DNA of 64,000 nucleotides from Phoenix dactylifera (lineage: Eukaryota; Streptophyta; Magnoliopsida; Arecales; Arecaceae): assembly GCF_009389715.1 (NCBI RefSeq), contig NC_052409.1, forward strand, positions 8,311,213 to 8,375,212, in the 5' to 3' direction. The position numbers were made by a program, and so were the translations under genes. The notes under the pieces are model-generated. The model saw only the letters and a program-made list of their open reading frames with translations. It searched no databases and was not told the origin of the DNA. Shown here piece after piece: positions 23,131 to 34,163 of the stretch. The first letter of the stretch is position 1. The number at the start of each line of letters is the position of its first letter.

Positions 23131-24142
23131 TTAGCTCACGGTCGACAGCGCTCTGAACTCGGGCCGAGTTGCATCGTCATTTGTGCAGTAAGTCTGCTCT
23201 ACTGCTATTCCATGCGGGCTGATGAGTATGAGGCCTGTGCCCCTGCCCCCCGAGGTCGAGAAGTCATCATCATGCAGGACCCATGGAAATCCAGGAGCAT
23301 CTTCTTCTGCCAGGCCGGACTCGATCTGCACAGTCTGCTCGGGTCGGTCATCCCTCAAGGGGATGCAGAGAAGTCGTTCGCCAGGCTCACCTCGTTGTTG
23401 CCTTGGTTCATCTCGTATATCCAGCCCTTTAATGAGCAGTGTTTGAGCCAGGACCTTGGCTGGCTGCTTGCCTGATCTCCTCGAACTTCGCCGGCCCCTC
23501 GACTTGTGGGGACCAAATGAGCAAGTGGTAGGTAGAGACCACGGCTTGGAGGGCGTTCAGCTCTGATTGGCCAAGAATGGCATTGTAGGCTGAGCCGATC
23601 TGGACCACGAGAAAGTTTAACTTTATAGTACTTTCTCGAGACGGAATCTTCTGTAAATCCGACTAGAGGAGTGCTCATCTCTTAGAAGGCATCACAATAT
23701 AAGGTGTATGCCGAGCTTCCATTATCTACTAAAACCTTTTTTACATCAAACCTTGCAATGACAAGAAAATACCTACAACATCATCATAAGGGGGCTCAAC
23801 ACCCTTTTGGTCTTCATCGGAAAAGGAGATGACTTCCGTAGTGCACGGACGCTTTGAAGAAGCTCCTTTTTTCAAGCTCAATACTTCAAGTTCTCTGCTT
23901 GCCCCATCTTTGGTGGTGTTGATGATGCCCACGAGAGGTCGGTTGTCGTTCTGTTCCTCATGCGACACTGGATTTTGTTCCTCGGGCTCCCTCCTGTAGG
24001 CTTGATAACGGACAAAACAACCCAACCGACCTCGATGGATAAGTGCCTCGATCTCATTATGGAGCTCGTAGCAACTCTCTGTATCATGGCCGTGATCTCG
24101 GTGGAAGCGGCAGTACTTCTTCGAGCGCTTCCGCGACTTCAT
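23131..24142 (-). pseudogene. Gypsy zinc knuckle, protease remnant and RNase H stub
   Basis: From 24142 downward the minus strand encodes KKYCRFHRDHGHDTESCYEL and EIEALIHRGRLG, the knuckle region of Tat-like gag. It then passes through a broken protease: stops near 23740, and STPLVGFTEDSVS near 23670. By 23350-23131 it reads PGFPWVLHDDDFSTSGG, TGLILISPHGIAVEQT, which is the start of an RNase H-like domain of this lineage. RT, the main RNase H and integrase, normally several kilobases, are missing between these parts. The element is dead but could have been mobilised in trans if its LTRs and leader were intact. Confidence 0.8.
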
Positions 24143-25113
24143 CGGTCGTATCCTCGGTGGGTGTCAGAGGTAGCCCTGATCCTCAATCTCCATGAGGATC
24201 TCCGCTCGGATGGATGTGAGGGGAGTATATGTCCAAAACTTCTAGAAGAGAGACTTCGGGCGAGCCAGGCTCTTGGGTCGATGAGGATTTTTCTCGCATC
24301 GGGGGGATCTGCTCCTTGGTCGGGAGCGCTCCTTTTGCATCTTGGAAGGCCACTCGGTCGCCCCCACTGAAAGGCCATGGCTTCTTCAGCCTTGACGTAC
24401 TTTTGAGCCCGGGCCAAAATCTCTGCAAAGTCGGCGGGGAAGTTCTTCTTGATGGAGAAGAGAAACTTGTAGAACCGAGCTCTAGTCTTCAACGCCGACA
24501 TGGCGATAGTAGTCAAGATCGCGAACCTCCCATGTGGCCGAGGTGAACCGATCGATGTAGTCTTTAAGGACTCTCCCTCCTTCTGCTTGATGTCAAGGAG
24601 GGAGTCTGAGGTCCAGCGTTGACATCGGCTGGCAGCGAAGTAGGTTGCAAGCTGTCTGTCCAGCTGCTCAAAGGACAGAATCGAGCTGGGCCTTAGCCCG
24701 GAGAACAAAAAATAGGCTGCCTTGTGGAGAGTCATCGGGAAGGCCTTGCAGAGTAGGGCGTCCGTAGCCCCTTGGAGTGTCATGAGGGCCTTGTAGCTCT
24801 CCAAATGATCGAGAGGGTCGAACGAGCTATCATACGGCTCGATTTGTGGCATCTTGAACCTTATGGGGATTGGCTCCTCTACGATCCGCTGAGGAAATGG
24901 AGACTCAGTTGTGAAGTCGAGGTCAGCGTCGTGCTTCGGAGTTTCGTCTCGGAGCGTTTGGATCTGTCGCTCCAACTTCTTGACTTTTCTGTCGAGCTCG
25001 GGAGGGGGTCTCGTTGCAGCTCGGCATGGGGCAGATCTCACGTCTGATAGTTGCTCCCGTGCTCGGGGCATTGAACTTCGGCGCAGGCTCTCAGAATGAT
25101 GGCTGCGCGACAA
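24139..25113 (-). pseudogene. Gypsy gag (Retrotrans_gag) open frame, 324 codons
   Basis: This is the capsid part of the Tat-like element. The N-terminal third is Arg/Glu-rich (ELDRKVKKLERQIQTLRDE, coiled-coil-like). The capsid fold region follows with RIVEEPIPIRFKMPQIEPYD, DPLDHLESYKALMTLQGAT and ADALLCKAFP-type motifs. Then come YFLFSGLRPSSILSFEQLDR and KQKEGESLK. A stretch of about 15-20 residues after KQKEGESLK looks out of frame before sense resumes at MSALKTRARFYKFLFSI, which suggests two compensating frameshifts. The C-terminal 70 residues also look shifted. The overlap with the downstream knuckle frame at 24139-24142 reflects this decay. Confidence 0.8.
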
Positions 25114-25493
25114 GTCCTACTGGCTTGAGGATCGAGCTCGATGGGAGCTTCGATAGTGGTGAGGCTCTTTTTCGTCAGCCGCCGGTCACTGCTCGATGGG
25201 GGAATGATGTCGTGAACGCTATCGTATAGACTCGCGCTCCCGAAGAGGGAGTGCAGGCTGGGCCCCTACCTGTGCAGGTCTTGAATAGCTGCAGTGAGTG
25301 TTTGGACCTGCTGAACGAGCAGATCAAATTGCTCTGGCTGGACCTAAAGAGTTCAGTCTACTGGCGCAGGTGCTGCAGGGGGTGGACTTTGAAGCGAGTT
25401 ACCGGGAGTTGGTACCCGGCGCCTCGATACATTTGAAGCTCTGTGACTCCTTAGCTTTATAATCATGACTCAGGCCTTTCCTCTAGCGCCATG

Positions 25494-25915
25494 TGTCGTG
25501 GTTCAAATTTGGCCCGAGGGTGACCACGTCGGAGCAGTCGGAGGAGCTACCGATCGAGACGGAGAAGGGACGCCACCTCCCATGCACCGACGTACTTGCA
25601 CAAACATTCACCAATGATTTTGGTGAGTGACCTTCGATGCTTAAGTTAGCGTGGAGTTTTTATTGGTTAAAGGGTTCTTTAACCGTTACCTAATGGGACC
25701 TTTTATAGTCTCCGCAAAGTGCCCATGTGGCAGAGGTATGGCCTGTCCTCATCATAGAAGGAGATGGCTTTGGCTAAATGGTGTGCTGCTAGGGCTTGCT
25801 TGAGGCATACAGTGTAGGCCATTCTTGTGATCGATATGGCGTTGACAGAGGTGGCAGGATATGGCCCTTGGCAGCAGGGCATGGTCTCTGATTGATATAT
25901 CGTGGCGTGGCGTAC
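25494..25915 (-). repeat. 5' LTR segment of the gypsy element (truncated)
   Basis: This is the counterpart of 21929-22400, diverged by many substitutions, so the insertion is old. On the minus strand it ends in CA at 25494, two bases before the primer-site candidate. The other side ends abruptly near 25915. Confidence 0.75.
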
Positions 25916-26833
25916 TGCATGAGTATCGAGGCGGTTTAGGACATCCAGCTTGGGGTCAACTTGGATCTAAGCAAGGGAGTCATGGCTTTGAACTAAGATC
26001 TATCGGTCTTGCTTATAGGAGGAAAGAGAGAGAAGAGGGAGAGTCTCAATTTGGGTTCAATCAAGGATCTCAATTTGGTTATTTGTGGCAAATCTTCTAC
26101 GCTTCTGGTCCATGGGCCAGAAAAGAGGAATTAAAAACTAAGAAAGATGGACATGATTTTTTTGAAATTAATTAATAAATAAAGGAAAATAAAATGGGAA
26201 GAAAAATGAGAACTTGAAGGAGGAGGAAGAAATTGGGAAAGAGGAAGAGAGGGAAGAGAATGAAGAAGAAAAAGAAGAAAGGAGGTTGGGGAAGAGTGGT
26301 GGCGGCTAGGCCATAGTGGCAGGGGGTCAACAACTAGCTGATGGCAGCGGCTGTAGTTACGGCGAGCGACAAAAAGAGAGTAATCGAGAAAAATCCTCAG
26401 TTTGGCCTGTAATAGGGAGATGGCTCAACTTAAAGAAGAATGGAGGAGGGAAGGAAGCTCATTGGTGTGTGGCGGAGATAGTGGATCTTGGCCGAGGATA
26501 GCTGGTTCCGACAGTTTGGTGGCAGTGATGCTCGGAACAGAAGAAAGAAAAATAGGGCAATCAGGCTTTAGAGGGAAATAAGAGTGGTTTTGGAGGTGGT
26601 GTAGCTCGGCTCTAGTGACTCGATGGCCGCCGGAGATGAGGAAGAAAGGAAGAGAGGCTTGGCAGTGGATCAATCACAAAAGATGAGGGAAATTTAAAAG
26701 GATTTTGAATGGGGTTAGCTCGGCAATTGTTGTGCATGCCTGCAATCATGGCGACAGTTGTGTGCGACCTAACGTCTGACGACCGTTCAAACAACCCCAC
26801 GGAGTTATCACCGGCCATGACTCCACGACCTTA
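25916..26833 (-). repeat. Probable LTR of another gypsy family, outer part
   Basis: This purine-rich, non-coding sequence appears continuous with 44320-44459 once the two copia elements between are set aside: the text runs ...CCACGACCTTA then TCCTCTCAATGG.... The joined sequence on the minus strand starts TGTGAGAACCGGCCC at 44459, a typical start of large plant Ty3/gypsy LTRs. The other edge was not found. No gene is seen; short frames here are chance. Confidence 0.45.
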
Positions 26834-29459
26834 TGTTGGGATTTGTATCCTAAATGTCAATCGTCAGCATATTGATGATTGAATTTTGTAAATGAATTGA
26901 TAAATTAATAAAGTGTTATTTGGCATTATTCATTATTTCATCTTCAAATGAACTCTTATATGATGAAGTCCTTAGGACTTATTAATGATAAAGGAGGATT
27001 TATCTTCGAGTCCTTAAACTAGTTCGCGACCAAATGATATGTTGTTACAAGGACGACAGCATTATCGAGATTAGGTCGTTGTGTGACATATACGTTGGTT
27101 GTCCTCTTAACCAAGGAGTGTGGAGACACTGGTATGCCACACAAGTGAAGTGTAGGAGTACATTTTACTGAACGTGACAAATTCTGGAACGCTCTACTAT
27201 CAAGAGATGTTCCGAGTGGATATGGGTATAAGTTTAGCCCTCTGACCTGAGACCGCAACCTGTGACTAGCAAGCAACTCAGTGTACTTTGGTACCGGACT
27301 ACCTGGATTTCTAATTCAGTGACGGAAGGTCACTCGGTGCAGTCAAGTACTTGCGTAGTCAGTTGTGAGTCAAGATGGAATTGACCCCTCCTGAAAACAG
27401 GAGATAATGTCTTGTGATTAATTTAGCAAAACCTTGGCCAGGGTAATCCCAGTGAGGAGTCACGGGATATCTAAAGTTAATCACATAATGGATGTACTAA
27501 TTATAGGGTTGACAGTGAGCTCTAAGTCATCCTAGCATTAGGAGTCAAAGGGATTGAATTATACAGTAACCATAGTCAGGATTCCAGAATATTTGCTTCG
27601 CATATATTCGGCCTATCCAGACGTCGGGTACCATTGCTAGATGGTCACATCGATTAGTGTAGGAAGTCATTCCTGTACTACCGGCTTAGGTTCGAACCTA
27701 TGAGGTCACACGCATAGAAGATTCCTGATTGATCAAGAAGGCTGATGAATGATTAAGAATCATTCAGGGGTAATTTAGTCAATTCGATTGGCAAATTATC
27801 TTATAAAATAATTAAAGTAATTATCAGAGGATTAATTAGTAATTAGATTGCTAATGAATTCAATTGGATTGAGTAATTAGACTAAGGATGAGCCAAATTG
27901 AATTAGATTCATTCTGGGCTCAATCAGGGTTTTTGACCTGATTGGATTAGGTCTGAATCAAGAGGACTTAGGTTGACCAAATTAAATTAGATTAAATTTG
28001 TGCTTAATTAGGGATTGACCTAATTGGATTAGGATCAACTCATGGTAATTGGATCATTCTAATTGTTAGGATTTAATTAAATTAAATGGGTTTGATCTGA
28101 AACTGTTCGGATCTTGAAATCCACTTGTCACATATCCATGCATGGCGCCATAAATTAATTTTTAATATGATTAAAAATTAATTTAATTTATTTAATGGTG
28201 CCATGGGACACTTGGCAACATCAGAGACCTCTTTCATCATTAGATGGGTCGAAATAGAGAGATAAATTCATGAAAAGAATTGGATAAGATCAAATTCTCT
28301 CTCTTCATGACATATGTCATCCTTATCTTTATCTCACTTCTAATTAAGGTTGAATTTCGAATTTAATCACCACAAAATTACCACGTGACCCTCTAATCTG
28401 ATTGGAGGCATGGGAATTTCGAAATTGAAAGAGGAAAGTGGCAACATGATGAATAGTTTAGATTAGATCAAGCTTCATCATATAATGGCACATGAACTTG
28501 AATTTTGAATTCAAAATTCAAAACCCCACAAAATTCTCCACAAATATGGGATGGTTGGCATGAAGTTTGAGGGGATAGCAACAATAAAAGGACCTCCATT
28601 AGCTGGTGGTCGAATTCAAGGAAAAAAGAGAGAAAAAGAAAAAGAAAAAAGAAAAAAGAAAAGAGAGGAACCCTAGTTCATGCATGAAAAATTCTGCATT
28701 CAATCTAGCTGACTTCTTCCTCCTCTAAGTCCATCGCGCCATTAGTTTTAGGGGTCCCTGATAAGAGTCTTTAGATCAGATCTAAGTCCTCTTCAATCCC
28801 TTTAAACCTTTTCTCCAAGTTCTTCCAAGAAGGCGGATCAAAAGTTGATAGCGTTGGGAAGATCAAATTTCAGCCTCAAGAAATTCTGCGCAAGCTAGCA
28901 CTTCCGCAGGATTGGATCTCTTCAGAAAATTCGCGTGGACTTCTCGTAGAGGCCATTCGTGTGCGTGGCTGCGAAGTCGAGGATCATATCCACAAGTTTC
29001 ATCCATCATAAAAGGTATTAATCCTACATTAATCTTTTATTATGGTGTCAAGATCTAGGTCCGATTCCCCGAGGTTTTACCCTCTTTTGGGGCTCCTCAC
29101 GGAGATATCTCCAGAATCCATTCAATGGATATTCGGAGATTAATTGGAATAGAGTTTTTAAGTTTCAGATTTGATAGTTAATCATGCATGAAAGTTTTAG
29201 CATAATTGTTTAAACGATTCCGGCATAATCCTATGTGTTCTTAAGGTGCTGATTTCTAGATTTGATCTTGTAAGCATGCATGAATTAAATTGTTTGATTC
29301 GATTTTTCCGCTGTGTTTTAAAACTTAAAAAGAACTACGTATGGCTTGATCCCCCTTATGAAGGGGTACGTAGGCAACCCGATCAGGTTCAGCCATGGTT
29401 TTTTTTTTTTAAAAAAAAATCAGCATGCTTATCACCGAAGAACCTAGGATTCACTTTCA
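26834..29459 (+). repeat. 5' LTR of the first copia element (about 2.6 kb)
   Basis: It starts TGTTGGGATTTGTATCC and ends AACCTAGGATTCACTTTCA. The end is confirmed because the identical 32 bases recur at 33305-33336, directly before the TSD. A purine tract of GAAAAA/GAAAAG words lies at about 28615-28670. No coding content; the minus-strand frame at 27019-27276 is chance. Confidence 0.85.
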
Positions 29460-29460
29460 G

Positions 29461-29663
29461 TGGTATCAGAGCAAAGGTCCAAGAGTTGTGACCGATCTTC
29501 GGGAACTCTCACGCGTGATCATGTGACGAAGCGTGGCTCTCCGTCCGGAGGCGTATAGAGATGCGTGCTCTGATAGGTATACATGGGTGTCACCCTATTT
29601 TTAATAGGACCGAACCCATGTAGGAGTGGAGACTCCCCCTATCAGTGGTATCAGAGCCAGGTT
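29461..29663 (+). promoter_or_regulatory. Two primer-binding-site-like sequences 185 bp apart
   Basis: TGGTATCAGAGC occurs at 29461, one base after the LTR end, and again at 29646. Only the second continues as TGGTATCAGAGCCAGGTT, the full complement of the plant initiator tRNA-Met 3' end. Each is preceded by TCAG. The copy that should prime cDNA synthesis by position is thus the poorer match. Confidence 0.75.
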
Positions 29664-31367
29664 CATGTTTAAAGTTTTATGTTTTAATTTTTGTAATTAA
29701 ATCTGAAATCATGAGCATGCTTAGATTAGATCTAAAGTATTTTTATGATTGATTTAATTGCTGATTATGCATGATTAACTAGATCTGAAATTTTGGATGC
29801 ATATGATGCATGTTTGTGTTAAGATTTGTAACATAAATAAATCTGAAATCATAATATTGTTTAGATTAGATCTAAATAAAATTTATGATTCATATGATCT
29901 CTGATTTTAATGAACAAATCAGATCTGAAAATAAAAGTAAAAAAACAAATACATAAGATATATGTTGTTTGTATTAATTCATGTTGTTATGTATATGTGA
30001 TGCATAAATATTAAATATAATGACTTAAACATGAATTAAATCTGATTACATGTGATTAATTACAAAAACTCAGATCTGAAAATATGTTTTCAAAACTAAA
30101 AGATTGTAATTAATATGTAATTAAAAAGAAATATTCAATGATCAAAACTTTCATAATTCTAAACTTATTTGAGAATTAAGTGCTATGAAATAGAATTGTA
30201 ACTCAATTAATTGACATTGCATAATTCTTTGGGCATATGGGTTAGCTTGAATCAAGTTTCTAGGATTGGGTTAGACCTAAGGTTAGAATCATACATGGAC
30301 AAATAGAATTAATTGATCAAATCTAATTAAGTAGTAATTAGATTAGGTCAAGAAAATTCAAGGTCAATTTACAATAGTTGTAGATGGATCAAGTCCATGT
30401 CTTTGATTAGACCAAGATGGAACTTGATTTAGGCTCAGAGGTGTAGCCCGAGTCATTTGAGTAATCAAATCAAAATTGATTAACAAGTCGGTGTCTAAGG
30501 TAAGTTTGGCAGTTTTGACCGGTGGTTTTTAATTGGGAACTACTCGCACTGATTCGTCTTTGTCGAGTTAATGGCATATCCCTTCCACCGATCTCACTTA
30601 CTTGGCCGACATGGTCAATCACATTTTGATTGGATCACTTAATGATTTGAGTTAGCCCATGCCTATAAGGAAAATCAGTTTGACTGATTTAGGTGCCTCC
30701 TTAACCGGTTTGAGTCTAATCTGATTTGGTGAAGTCAGTGGGAGAAATTAGACTAACCGGATCTTCTTATCTATCCTAATTAAGAAATCCTCTCAAATTA
30801 TTAGGTCCTTAAAATAAAATGGTTATGGGGATAACTAGGTCATAGCCTCCCATTAAGTTGGGTAATAATGGGTCCAATGTTTTGATAATTATTGGAGGCG
30901 CGACACGCCTAGTACTTATCAAGCATTGGAATTGTCATTCAATATATGATGAGTTAAGTGTACCTTCGATAGGCGGTCAGGTGAGCCGAGCCACACTCGG
31001 ACTTGGTTGTCTATTAGTTGATTAGATTTAACCCTATCATTTAATGATTGGACCTGACTAGGGTATTCGGTGAAGGCGCCACACGCCTGCCGAAGAACCT
31101 AGGGCAAAATTATTACTAGAAGTTGTTTGGTGAAGCAACTGGTTTAGAACCTACCAATAGGTGCATATGGGTTAGCCGAGCCACACTCGGGCCTATATGC
31201 GATTTATTGGGTTCTAGTGCCCACTAAAGAATTAAGAATAATTTTTGGAATTGGAGGTAGAGGCTACCAATTTGTATAAAATAGTGGGAGTATCTTTAGA
31301 CTAAAGTCCAAGTCTACTGTGTTTAGTCAATTCATATACTAATAGCCAAATTTTCTTTTATGTAGAA
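29664..31367 (+). other. Long untranslated leader of the first copia element
   Basis: This AT-rich leader has no ORF. Two similar blocks containing GAGCCGAGCCACACTCGG-type words occur near 30983 and 31172. Two blocks like GCG(C/A)CACACGCCT occur near 30899 and 31079, so part of the leader (about 30880-31200) is an internal diverged duplication. Confidence 0.6.
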
Positions 31368-33281
31368 ATGCCCACAAGTTTGTCACTTCGCTCATTATTG
31401 GATAATGACAAGTTGACTAGTCCCAACTTCAATAATTGGTATAGAAAGCTGAAAACTCAGCATAGTCAGACCAAAAGGATTAAGGATGACCAAAGTCAGG
31501 CAGAATGCTTCTATTATAAGAAGCAGGGGCATTGGAAGAGAAATTATCCTCAGTACCTTACCTCACTTGATCCGAACAGACTAAGCAAGAGAAAAGGGCA
31601 ATCAGTTGCTGATCAAGGTATTTATATGATAACACCTTGTAATTTCTTTATATGTGATAATTCGACCTGGGTATTAGATACTAGAAGTCCGTTTAATATA
31701 TGCAATTCGTTGCAAGGACTTCAAGTCAATGAGAGATTTAAAAACAGCGAGAGATTTCTGAATGTTGGAGATGGAAGATCTGTTCCAGTTCTAGCTTTAG
31801 AAAATCTCAAACTTGTTTTCAATTCTCATGTAATTGTCTTGAGTGATTGTCACTATTGTCCTACATTCTTATTGAATGTAATTTCCGTAGGCCTTTTGGC
31901 CATGAACGGTTATGAAATTTCAATAATGAAATATTCTTATGATATCATTATGAATGGTGTTACTGTAATGAATGGACAATTGAGCAATGACATCTACTTG
32001 TTATCACAACCTGTTAATGTAATGTACACGTCAAGTAAGCGTCCTAGAATAGATAATGTCACGGATGTCTACCTTTGGCAACATAGGCTAGGTCATATTA
32101 ACAAGAACAGGATGAACAGGTTAAGTAAAGAGGGAATCCTCAATGTTAATGATACTGAATCATTGACAACCTGTGAGTCATGTCTTCTTGGTAAGATGAC
32201 CAAATCACCTTTTACCGAAAAAGGTGAACGAGCCAGTGATTTATTGATCCTTGTACATTCTGATGTATGTGGGCCAATGAGCACAGATGCTAGAGGTGGG
32301 TATTCATATTTCATTATGTTTACAGACGACCTTTCTAGGTATAGTTATGTCTATTTAATGAGACATAAATCTGAAGCATTTGAAATGTTCAAATTGTATC
32401 ATAATGAAGTAGAAAAACAAACTGGAAAGAGTATTAAAATTCTTCGATCAAATCGAGGAGGCGAATACCTTTCCAATGAGTTTTTGACATATTTAGGAGA
32501 GAATGAAATTCTCTCCCAATGGACTCCTCCTGGTACACCACAGTATAACGGTGTATCAGAAAGAAGAAATCGAACTCTATTAGACATGGTTCGATCCATG
32601 ATGGGGTTTGCGAGTCTGCCCATATCCTTTTGGGGATATGCACTTGAGTCAGCCTGCTACATTCTAAATAAGGTTTCAAGTAAGTCTGTAAATAAAACAC
32701 CATATGAGATGTGAACTGGACGTAAGCCAATGCTCTCTCACCTTAGGGTTTGGGGGTGTCCGGCATATGTCAAACGTTTGAAAACAGACAAACTTGAACC
32801 CAAGTCTGACAGATTTTTCTTTGTTGGTTATCCTAAAGAAACTAAAGGATATTACTTCTACTTTGCTGAAGAACAAAAGTTGTTCGTAAGCAATAGAGCT
32901 ATTTTCTTAGAGAAAGAATTTCTTAGTGAAGGAACTAAAAGCTCTAATGTTGAGCTTAGGGAAGTTCAACATGTAGAAGATCCGACACCATCCACTAAAC
33001 CAATTGAGTCGGATTTGATTAGATCAGATCCAAAACCCATCTTAGATGCACCATTAAGGCGATCAGGTAGAGTACCACGTCAGCCGGACAGATACTACGG
33101 TTTCTTGGTCCGGGACGGGGATCCTGTCGAACTTGATGAAAATGATAAGGATCCGATCACCTATATGGATGCTATGCAGAGGCATGACTCTGATGCATGG
33201 CTTGGAGCCATGCAATCCGAAATGGAATCCATGAAGGTCAATAATGTATGGACATTAGTTGACCCACCGGAAGGGATTAAA
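31368..33281 (+). pseudogene. Copia gag-pol, internally deleted and mutated
   Basis: Gag starts at 31368 (SPNFNNWYRKLK) but jumps straight to the zinc-knuckle region. There two of the three knuckle cysteines are Tyr (CFYYKKQGHWKRNYPQY). Protease has DTRS where DTGS is expected. The integrase zinc domain (HRLGHINKNRMNRL, CESCLLGKM) and core (HSDVCGPMSTDARGGY; LRSNRGGEYL, with Asn at the catalytic Asp; GVSERRNRT) follow. A TGA at 32712-32714 interrupts the frame. Beyond it the integrase C-terminal region continues (HLRVWGCPAYVKRL) to VWTLVDPPEGIK, the RT lead-in. RT and RNase H are absent. Confidence 0.9.
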
Positions 33282-33304
33282 AGACACTACACCTTATCCT
33301 CTAC

Positions 33305-33336
33305 CTTATCACCGAAGAACCTAGGATTCACTTTCA
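33305..33336 (+). repeat. 32-bp remnant of the 3' LTR
   Basis: It is identical to the last 32 bases of the 5' LTR (29428-29459) and is followed by the TSD. A 13-base word, CACCTTATCCTCT, stands just before it (33290-33302) and again just after it (33335-33347, overlapping the LTR end and target site). Confidence 0.9.
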
Positions 33337-33535
33337 CCTTATCCTCTGTTGACCCCCTAATGGATTTTGATGAATACAAAATACTAGAGTATAATTCCCT
33401 TTATATTAACAATTTATTTGAGGATTTCAGGTGTTTAACTAAGAATATTGTTAAGAATTGTCAAGGCATGTTCCCATATTTTTCAAGGATTTATTGAAGA
33501 TTTTTTGAGATAAAGAAAACAGATCAGGGACAGCC

Positions 33536-34050
33536 GAGACGTCTCCGGTTTGTCCCAGAGACGTCTCTGGCACGTAGAGGAAGAACTGGCACGTCTGGAG
33601 ACGTCCCCGGCACCTGGCGAGGCGTCTCGCAGGGTCGGAGTCGACTTCCGACTCTGCGGAGTCGACTCTCTCAGAGACGGCAGAAAGGCCGATTTCAAGG
33701 GATGCGCGCGAGTCGTCTCCGAAGGACGCGGAGTCGTCCCCACGCATAAAAAGCAAACATCCCGAGACGTCCCCAGAAAGCGCGGAGTCGACTCTCTCAG
33801 GGATTCCAGAGGACTTGTTTTTCGTTGATAAAACTACGGAGTCGTCCCCGACGTCGCGGAGTCGTCCCCATGCATAAAGCACAAACATCCCGAGACGTCC
33901 CCGTAAAGTGCCGAGCCGACTCTCTCAGAAAAACAGAAAAACAAGAAGTCGAGCTGTTCTTCTTCAGAGTCGATCCCAAAAAGCGCCGAGTCGACTCCAA
34001 ACATCGTCAAAAGAATTTTTATACAGCCGAGACGTCTCGCGGTCAAGCGG
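33536..34050 (+). promoter_or_regulatory. Palindromic 10-mer cluster in U3
   Basis: Perfect GAGACGTCTC occurs at 33536, 33558 and 34029. Perfect GAGTCGACTC occurs at 33659, 33785 and 33988. At least ten imperfect copies (such as GAGACGTCCC and GAGTCGTCCC) fill the spaces. All lie within 620 bp upstream of the TATA box. ACGT cores are bound by plant bZIP factors, so an enhancer role is plausible but inferred. Confidence 0.8.
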
Positions 34051-34154
34051 AGACATCTCCGGAGCGCCTGGGACGCGACTGACACACTTTTGCAGGTTTG
34101 TTTGAATTTCAAACGGTAATATCTTTATGTCTAACGGATCTATTGCTTGTAGGG

Positions 34155-34163
34155 CTATAAAAG
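34155..34163 (+). promoter_or_regulatory. LTR TATA box
   Basis: CTATAAAAG is followed by GGAGC, at a position suitable for starting the genomic RNA about 30 bases downstream. The 3' LTR has the same word. Confidence 0.75.

Larger units (their letters stand above)
21929..25915 (-). mobile_element. Internally deleted Ty3/gypsy element (Tat-like)
   Basis: Two related LTR segments in the same orientation begin TGT(T/C)GTGGTTCAAATTTGG on the + strand, at 21929 and 25494. Between them, on the minus strand, lie gag, a protease remnant and a piece of RNase H. A primer-site candidate, TGGCGCTAGAGGAAAGG (minus strand, from 25491), follows the upper LTR, which fixes the minus-strand orientation. RT and integrase are absent, and the upper LTR is truncated near 25915, so no TSD can be tested. 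Gag and the CX2H-type knuckle resemble the Tat/Ogre side of Ty3/gypsy. Confidence 0.85.
26834..33336 (+). mobile_element. Ty1/copia element with deleted 3' half
   Basis: A 6.5-kb copia element is flanked by the 5-bp TSD CCTTA at 26829-26833 and 33337-33341. It has a long 5' LTR, a 1.9-kb leader and a gag-pol frame with an internal gag deletion. A junction cuts pol just before RT and rejoins 32 bases of the 3' LTR end. Because the LTR end and the TSD survive, the deletion happened after insertion. It is non-autonomous and dead. Confidence 0.9.

Noticed and set aside
29246..29491. 81-codon frame crossing the LTR end
   Set aside because: It spans the LTR/primer-site boundary and has no domain.
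33451..34112. Overlapping 60-145 codon open frames on both strands in the Sirevirus LTR, repeated at 42925-43634
   Set aside because: They are by-products of the GAGACGTCTC/GAGTCGACTC repeats, occur identically in both LTRs and have no domain.
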